A stretch of DNA of 64,000 nucleotides from Chloranthus sessilifolius (taxonomy: Eukaryota; Streptophyta; Magnoliopsida; Chloranthales; Chloranthaceae): NCBI GenBank assembly GCA_021018995.1, contig CM037588.1:36205000-36268999 (forward strand). The letters run 5' to 3'. A model generated the notes under the pieces. That model was not told the origin of the DNA, did no database searches, and was given only the letters and a program-made list of their open reading frames with translations. This document shows, in pieces, positions 58,930-64,000 of the stretch (position 1 is the stretch's first letter; the number at the start of each line of letters is the position of its first letter). A program made the translations under genes and the position numbers.

Positions 58930-60094
58930 CATTGGATCTGAGTTTTTGATCAAGGAGGATGGTTCCTTATTGTTCAAGGGTTGTCTTTGCATTCCGGACA
59001 ATGCCGATCTGCGGTGAACAACTTTGGATGAATCACACAAATCAAGCTATGCTATCCACCCGGGAAGCACAAAGATGTATCAAGATTTGAAAAAGAATTA
59101 CTTGTAGAGAGGCTTGAAACAAGATGTGGCAGAGTACGTGTCACGGTGTTTGACGTGTCAGCAAGTCAAGATCGATCATAGACACCCCGCAGACTTATTG
59201 CAGCCTCTACCAATACCGAAATGGAAATGGGAATCGATCTCTATGGACTTCATCGTCGGACTACCGCGTACTATAAAGAAGTATAATGCCATTTGGATAG
59301 TGGTCGATCAATTGACCAAGTCAGCGCACTTCTTGCCTTACAACATGATGTACACGGCGGGAAGACTGACAGAGCTGCATATGAAGGAGATTGTCCGTTT
59401 GCATGGGATTCTGAGTAACATTGTTTCAGACCGTGACCCATTGTATATATCAAAGTTTTGGAAGAAATTTCAAGAAGGAATGGGAACGTGACTAGATTTC
59501 AGTATGGCATTCCATCCATAAACCGACAGACAGACTGAGAGGGTCAATCAAATCATTGAGGACATGCTTAGGGCATATATGTTAGAATTGCAAGGATCGT
59601 GGGATTAGCACCTACCTTTGATTGAGTTTGCATATAACAACAATTTTCAGACGAGCATTGGGATGGCACCATATGAAGCTCTTTACGGACGGCGATATAG
59701 ATCGCCCATCAATTGGGAAGAAATCAGGGAAAATTTTATTTTAGGACCCGAGGTACTTGAAGATAATGCAACCTATGTTCGTATGATAAGGGTCAAACTC
59801 AAAGTGACTCAGAGCAGACAGAAAAGCTACGCTGATATCAAGCGGACGAGTGTAGACTTCAAGGTGGGTGAACACGTGTTTGTGAAGGTGTCACCTATGA
59901 AGGGAGTAATGAGGTTTGGAAAGAGAGGGAAGCTAAGTCCCCGCTATCTTGGACCATTTGAAGTTTTGGGTCGAGTAGGGGAAGTTGCTTACCGCATTGG
60001 ATTGCCACCGTTATTTGATCAAGTACATAATGTGTTCTATGTATCTATGCTCAGGAAGTACCTTAACGACCCTGATCACGTATTGAGTGGTTAA
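58930..60094 (+). pseudogene. pol: Tekay integrase
   Basis: Zinc-binding HHCC region: DESHKSSYAIHPGSTKMY and CLTCQQVK (59028-59170), with stops at 59016 and 59106. DDE core: SMDFIVGLPRT (first Asp), SDRDPLYISKFW (second), then after stops at 59489 and 59519 TDRQTERVNQIIEDML with the Glu expected in VNQIIE. C-terminal IEFAYNNNFQTSIGMAPYEA and LSPRYLGPFEVLGRVGEVAY. It would insert the DNA copy. Confidence 0.88.
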
Positions 60095-60289
60095 TCATTT
60101 GAGATGCATGAGGATATGACTATGATCGAAGAGCCGGTGGAGATTTTGAATCGAAACGAACAAGTGTTGCGAACAAAAGTGATTCCATTAGTACTTGTTC
60201 GATGGAAGCATCATCCGGCCGAGGAAGCTACATGGGAACGAGAGGCCGACGTTAAAGAACAATATCCGGACTTGTTTGCGACAACTTGA
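60095..60289 (+). pseudogene. Tekay chromodomain
   Basis: In frame with integrase after a stop at 60092: EEPVEILNRNEQVLRTKVIP, then VLVRWKHHPAEEATWERE and YPDLF. The order V..W..H....ATWE is the chromodomain core of chromoviral integrases, thought to direct integration to modified histones. Ends at TGA 60287. Confidence 0.85.
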
Positions 60290-60558
60290 GAGTCAAAGTG
60301 TAACACCGCAAGCATGTTTGTGGATTTAAACCATACGTTGTAATCCAATGTCGATCTCTTAATCAACATATGCAATAGAAACAATTTTTAATATGCATAA
60401 TGTTCCTAAATACAAAGTCGAATGCGTACTTAGGATTCAATGTAGCCATGACATGGCCATGATGATGTGTTTCGTAGAACCAATGACCAACTGGTCATAG
60501 TTTACCAAGAAAAAAAATCAAGGAGACATGAAAAGTTTTAAATCTGAAGAGTCTGATC
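60290..60558 (+). other. spacer between Tekay pol and motif cluster
   Basis: No gene; ordinary AT-rich sequence. Confidence 0.5.
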
Positions 60559-61126
60559 AAAACCGATTAATCGATTTTGGTCGATTAGTAGACTGGCATG
60601 CGCTAGTCAATGTAAATTTGATAAGGATTCAGAAAAATGACAAAGTGAAAATTCGATTAATCGAATTGGGTTTCGATTAATTGATTTATGATTTCGATTA
60701 ATCAATCTGGGGATTCGATTAATCGAGTAACTTAAGAATTTTTGAAAATTTTGAAGAATTTTATACGATTTCGATTAATCGAAGAAGAATTTGATTAATC
60801 GATTTGGGATTTTGACTAATCGATATGGAAGATCGATTAATCGAGTCACTTGAGGAATTGGGAAAATTTGAAGAAGCCTCACGATTTCGACTAATCAAAG
60901 TAAACTTCAATTAATCTATTTTAGAATTTCGATTAATCGAAGTGAATTTCGATTAATTGACTGGCTCACACCAGTGAGCTCGAAAACTTAAAAATTAAAA
61001 TGACTACGATTTCGATTAATCAAAATGATTTCAATTAATCGATTTTGAGTTTCGATTAATCGATTTTGGAAATCGATTAATCGATTTCGTGTGGCTGAAC
61101 CTAATTTTGAAACTCGATTAATCGAA
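60559..61126 (+). promoter_or_regulatory. TCGATTAATCGA palindrome cluster upstream of the Tekay aORF
   Basis: About 19 sites, including many exact TCGATTAATCGA and one-base variants (TTGATTAATCGA, TCGATTAATTGA, TCGATTAATCAA). In 60654-60728 four consecutive sites lie 20-21 bp apart. It is the same motif as in this element's LTRs. The last site ends 8 bases before a TATA box. Confidence 0.9.
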
Positions 61127-61134
61127 CTGGAGTC

Positions 61135-61144
61135 TATATATATA
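61135..61144 (+). promoter_or_regulatory. TATA box of the Tekay aORF
   Basis: TATATATATA directly after the motif cluster, 230 bp before the aORF start, followed by a leader with a possible donor (TAAG|GTAAAA, 61294) and CCCTAG words. Suggests separate transcription of the aORF. Confidence 0.5.
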
Positions 61145-61367
61145 GTGAGGAGGATTTCACCTCATTCGAAATCATTTGAAGTTTTTCCTTGCGCGCCTTC
61201 TTCTTCTTCTCAACCGACCAAGCAGCCAGGGTTTTGGGCATTTTTGAGATGGAATTTTAATAGAAATACCGTGACATTGAATTGAATACCTAAGGTAAAA
61301 CCCTAGTTTTCGCTTCTTTTCCATTTCAAACCACATAAACCCTAGTTTTTGTGAATTTTCACCTAAA

Positions 61368-62801
61368 ATGCCACCTAAAATGCATTTGTCTTCCAAGAAG
61401 GCAACGTCTAAGCTTCTGGTCCGGCATAAGAACGCCGCACCGCCACCACCTACCCCATCACCGGTGAGGACTCCGTCACCGTCGGCATCGGATACCACAT
61501 CCGGTTCGACGAGGGCGTCTTCGCGCGAGTCTTCGCCAATGCCACCACCACCCACCAATGTACTCCAACCCAACGAATGGTGGGCGGCTAAAACTTTTGA
61601 AATCGAGTACATTATCGATGAAACCCTGTTTACAAACCTTGATGTATCGGGCGAGACCCAATGGGCTAGAAATTACCTTGTAAAGGCCGGTCTCGGCAAC
61701 ATTTTGAAACCAATCCGCGGGTCCTACTACCCTAGATTGGTCCGATTATTTTACCAAGGACTGACGGAGGGACCTACCGATGACATAGTCACGACCAAGA
61801 TAGAGGGTCGTGACTACACCTTCACTCGTCGCCACATCCACGAGGTCCTAGAGTGCCATTTGGACTTCGTACCCGAGACCACCCTCTTCCCACCCTTCGA
61901 GGAAGAGGTGAGATTTGAAGAGGTAATGACTAGAATGGCCAACGGGAAAAAGGGATCGGGAGCGTCCATTAGGAGGGTCAATCTCCCCCATTACATGTGG
62001 ATGCTTGATTCCATAATCAAGTGCAACCTATACCCGTTGCGTCACGACACCGAGCGGGTGGAAAAAGTACAGCAGGCACTCTACGCGGCCTTCTGTGGCC
62101 GTTGGTTTGATGCCACTATGGTCATCCTCGAGGGGATGAGATACATCAAGGGCAAGTTGATGAAGGGCAACTTGAGGCCCAAAGAAAAGATGCCCTATGC
62201 TCGCCTCATTTCGAGCATGCTGGAGTGTTACTCAAACGCTCTAGAATACGCCATATTTCCCTATGAGGAGAGGGCTACGGACCGCGTGAAGACCTTCTAA
62301 AATTCTTCATGGAGCCATAGCTACAATTTACTTAAGCGGACCCTACCGGCTCCGGCTCCAGCACCAGCACCAGAACCACCAGTAGCAGCAAGACCAGTAG
62401 CACCACCACCACCCCCACCACCACATCAGGACCCACTCGTGGGGGGGGCACACCCAGTTGATCCACCAGCGGAGGGGGCACCCTCCCATACCACCGCCTC
62501 GCCTACACCGCCAGCACAATCTGTGGCAGCTACACCGACTTCTTCATATCGCCGGCGAGCGACTCGTCAGGCGCCTACGATAGAGGACGTGTTGGCCAGG
62601 ATGGAGGCCAACAACGAGATGATGAACCGGTGAATGGAATTTTTGATGTACCACACTATGCGGTACATCTACCCATTGGATTACCAGCAGCGCCTCGCAC
62701 AGGAGGAGGTGTGGACTGCGGGTCCGACAGCTTTCCACTCGGGTGCCGTCTTCCATGCGGGTACCTCTATAGCCAATGCATCTGGCTCGGCACCCCAATG
62801 A
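61368..62801 (+). pseudogene. putative plant transposon protein (aORF) of the Tekay element
   Basis: ATG 61368; a single frame to TGA 62799 with only two internal stops (62298 TAA, 62631 TGA). Residues 1-30 are basic (SSKKATSKLLVRHKN), then Pro/Ser/Thr-rich. Residues about 95-300 hold the conserved domain: YPRLVRLFYQGL, GASIRRVNLPHYMWMLDSII, RHDTERVEKV and MPYARLISSMLE, collinear with the Athila copies but clearly diverged. After the first stop come Pro/Ala-rich sequence, a basic patch (SYRRRATRQAP) and IEDVLARMEANNEMMNR, probably coiled coil. It lies between chromodomain and polypurine tract. Its presence in a chromovirus as well as in Athila elements is notable. Function unknown. Confidence 0.82.
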
Positions 62802-63157
62802 CTGACCGGTGAGACGAGTCACCCACGACCCTCTGAGGGGCTGACCACCCGCTTGAGCCACCGGTCCATTAGAGCAGAACGATGGTTTCATTTTGTGATC
62901 ACTTTTTGGACCATTTTATACTGTTGTATTTAAATCCTCACGTGTAATTATCGAGAAATGAAAAAGAAACTTGTAATTGTTCAAAATTTTGACAATGAAA
63001 TACAGAACAACTTTTTGTGGATGTACTTGAATTATTTTTGTTTACTTGCACTGCGTAATGTATCCATCATCTTTTGCGTGTGTGGGTACGTGCCACCCCA
63101 GTGTGTGGGGTACCCAAGTGAGCACCTTTGAGTTATTTTCGAGGATGAAAATTCCCA
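62802..63157 (+). other. 3' non-coding region of the Tekay element
   Basis: No gene. AT-rich, leading to the polypurine tract. Confidence 0.5.
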
Positions 63158-63169
63158 AGGTGGGGAGAA
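63158..63169 (+). other. polypurine tract of the Tekay element
   Basis: AGGTGGGGAGAA immediately before the TG of the 3' LTR. Confidence 0.8.
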
Positions 63170-64000
63170 TGTAATATCCTAAAAAATTTAACGTTTAACT
63201 TTGACCTCGAGATCCATGCCCGATTAGCCATAGGGTTGAGCAAGTGATGGTCAAACAGTGCACTCATGGAGTGATGAAATGAAGTGGTGCGAATGTGACC
63301 TAAGTGTAGACTATAGTGTTAAGTTATAGTCACATACACCTATCTCTTGTGTGTGCGCTTAACACCGAAACCAAAGAAGGATATAAGGGTTTAATAACCC
63401 TAGAATCCTTTTATTTTGTTTGGTGAAGGAATTAAGAAGAGAGAGAGAGGGAGAAAGCAAGAGGAGTTATTGAGGTAGGAGTGAATGCAAATCAAAGGGT
63501 TGATTAGAGCATTTATTGTCAGATTCAAAGCGATTTGGGATCGTTGAAGCAAAGGCTGGAACCCTAGCCATCAAACCCAACAAAGCAATCCTTTAAAGGG
63601 ATTTATTGAGGTGAGTTTTAATTGAAGTTAATGCATAGATTGTAAATGATTAAATTCGGTCAAGTAGGGTTTAAAGGATAGATTAAAGGCTTAGAAAAGA
63701 AGGGGAAAAGATTTAGAAGAACAGCCCGAAAGGGAGCTGAATCTAGCCAAATCGATTAATCGAAATTGGGATTCGATTAATCGATTTTGGCCCAGAAGTT
63801 GAAAAGTCATGGATGCCCGATTTTGATTAATCAAATTAGATTTTGATTGATCGATTTGGAAGGTCGATTAATCGATTTGGAAACCGACTATTCGACTGGG
63901 TACCTCCAGTGGCTGGAGAAACAAGACTTGGGGAAATCGACTAATCGAGTTGGGAAATCGATTAATTGACTTTGGATTTTGATTAATCGATTTGGGATCG
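63170..64000 (+). repeat. 3' LTR of the Tekay element (first part)
   Basis: TGTAATATCCTAAAAAATTT onward, collinear with 52781-53607. Runs off the window inside the motif cluster. Confidence 0.92.
63750..64000 (+). promoter_or_regulatory. TCGATTAATCGA palindrome cluster in the Tekay 3' LTR (start)
   Basis: Counterpart of 53354 onward. Differences from the 5' LTR sites fall largely at CpG, for example TTGATTAATCAA where the 5' LTR has TCGATTAATCGA. Confidence 0.88.

Larger units (their letters stand above)
52781..64000 (+). mobile_element. Ty3/gypsy chromovirus (Tekay/Del type) with aORF, incomplete at the window end
   Basis: 5' LTR 52781 to about 55336, primer site 55345, gag, protease, RT, RNase H, integrase and chromodomain in order, a motif cluster, an aORF, a polypurine tract and the first 831 bp of the 3' LTR. 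The chromodomain places it among chromoviruses; domain sequences fit Tekay/Del. By eye the LTRs differ by about 5% over the 830 bp visible, so it is the youngest dated insertion. CAGGT before the LTR (52776-52780) is the candidate target duplication; its partner lies outside. Confidence 0.9.

Noticed and set aside
61172-61661. Open frames on the minus strand across the Tekay aORF
   Set aside because: No family similarity; they are shadows of the Pro-coding CCA/CCG-rich sense strand.

Overview
This is plant nuclear heterochromatin. The window is almost entirely transposable elements: Ty3/gypsy retrotransposons with Athila-type Gag/Pol and tRNA-Asp-like primer sites, a Ty3/gypsy chromovirus of Tekay/Del type, Ty1/copia and LINE debris, a CACTA DNA transposon, and a decayed plant-mobile-domain pseudogene that still has introns. 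The composition fits a large, repeat-rich angiosperm genome. The species cannot be named from the sequence, and I see no intact host gene, tRNA or rRNA.

Layout. 1-4776: a degenerate Athila-like element ('A1'), with gag joined almost directly to a 3' extra ORF (aORF) and no pol. 4777-8072: unassigned sequence and a multi-exon PMD pseudogene. From 8073 to the end is one nest. Athila element 'A2' (5' LTR 8073-10358, gag/protease to 13061, pol 22662-25777, aORF 26807-28868 plus 42612-43376) was hit by three insertions. (i) A 9.6 kb non-coding giant-LTR element 'B' (13062-22656; target duplication CTTTT). (ii) A 13.7 kb CACTA element (28872-42608; target duplication ACT), itself filled with copia, LINE and foldback fragments. 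(iii) An antisense Athila 'M' (LTR 43962-46664, body to 48815). M is interrupted by sense Athila 'A3' (LTR 48816-51512, gag 51870-52780), and A3's gag is interrupted by the Tekay chromovirus (52781 to beyond 64000), which also carries an aORF (61368-62801).

The main observation is a two-part module present in both Athila and Tekay elements. One part is an aORF of the 'putative plant transposon protein' family (I believe Pfam PF20167), with a basic N-terminus, a conserved central domain and a Pro-rich tail. The other part is a dense cluster of short, CpG-centred, near-palindromic motifs just upstream of the aORF's probable TATA box. A matching cluster lies in the LTR of the same element or family. 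The motif is family-specific: CCTGTCGACAGG-like in A2 and B, CTCGCGAG-like in A1, M and A3, and TCGATTAATCGA in the Tekay element. This resembles the VANC anti-silencing proteins of VANDAL transposons, which recognise short family-specific motifs repeated in their own non-coding DNA. My inference is that the aORF product is a self-recognising DNA-binding regulator; nothing here proves it.

All coding copies are broken, mostly by stops that look like C-to-T or G-to-A changes, as expected of methylated DNA. The Tekay copy is youngest by eye (LTRs differ by roughly 5%, against roughly 10% for B). It also shows an AT-rich, in-frame GT-AG segment exactly between gag and protease that could set the Gag:Gag-Pol ratio by splicing.
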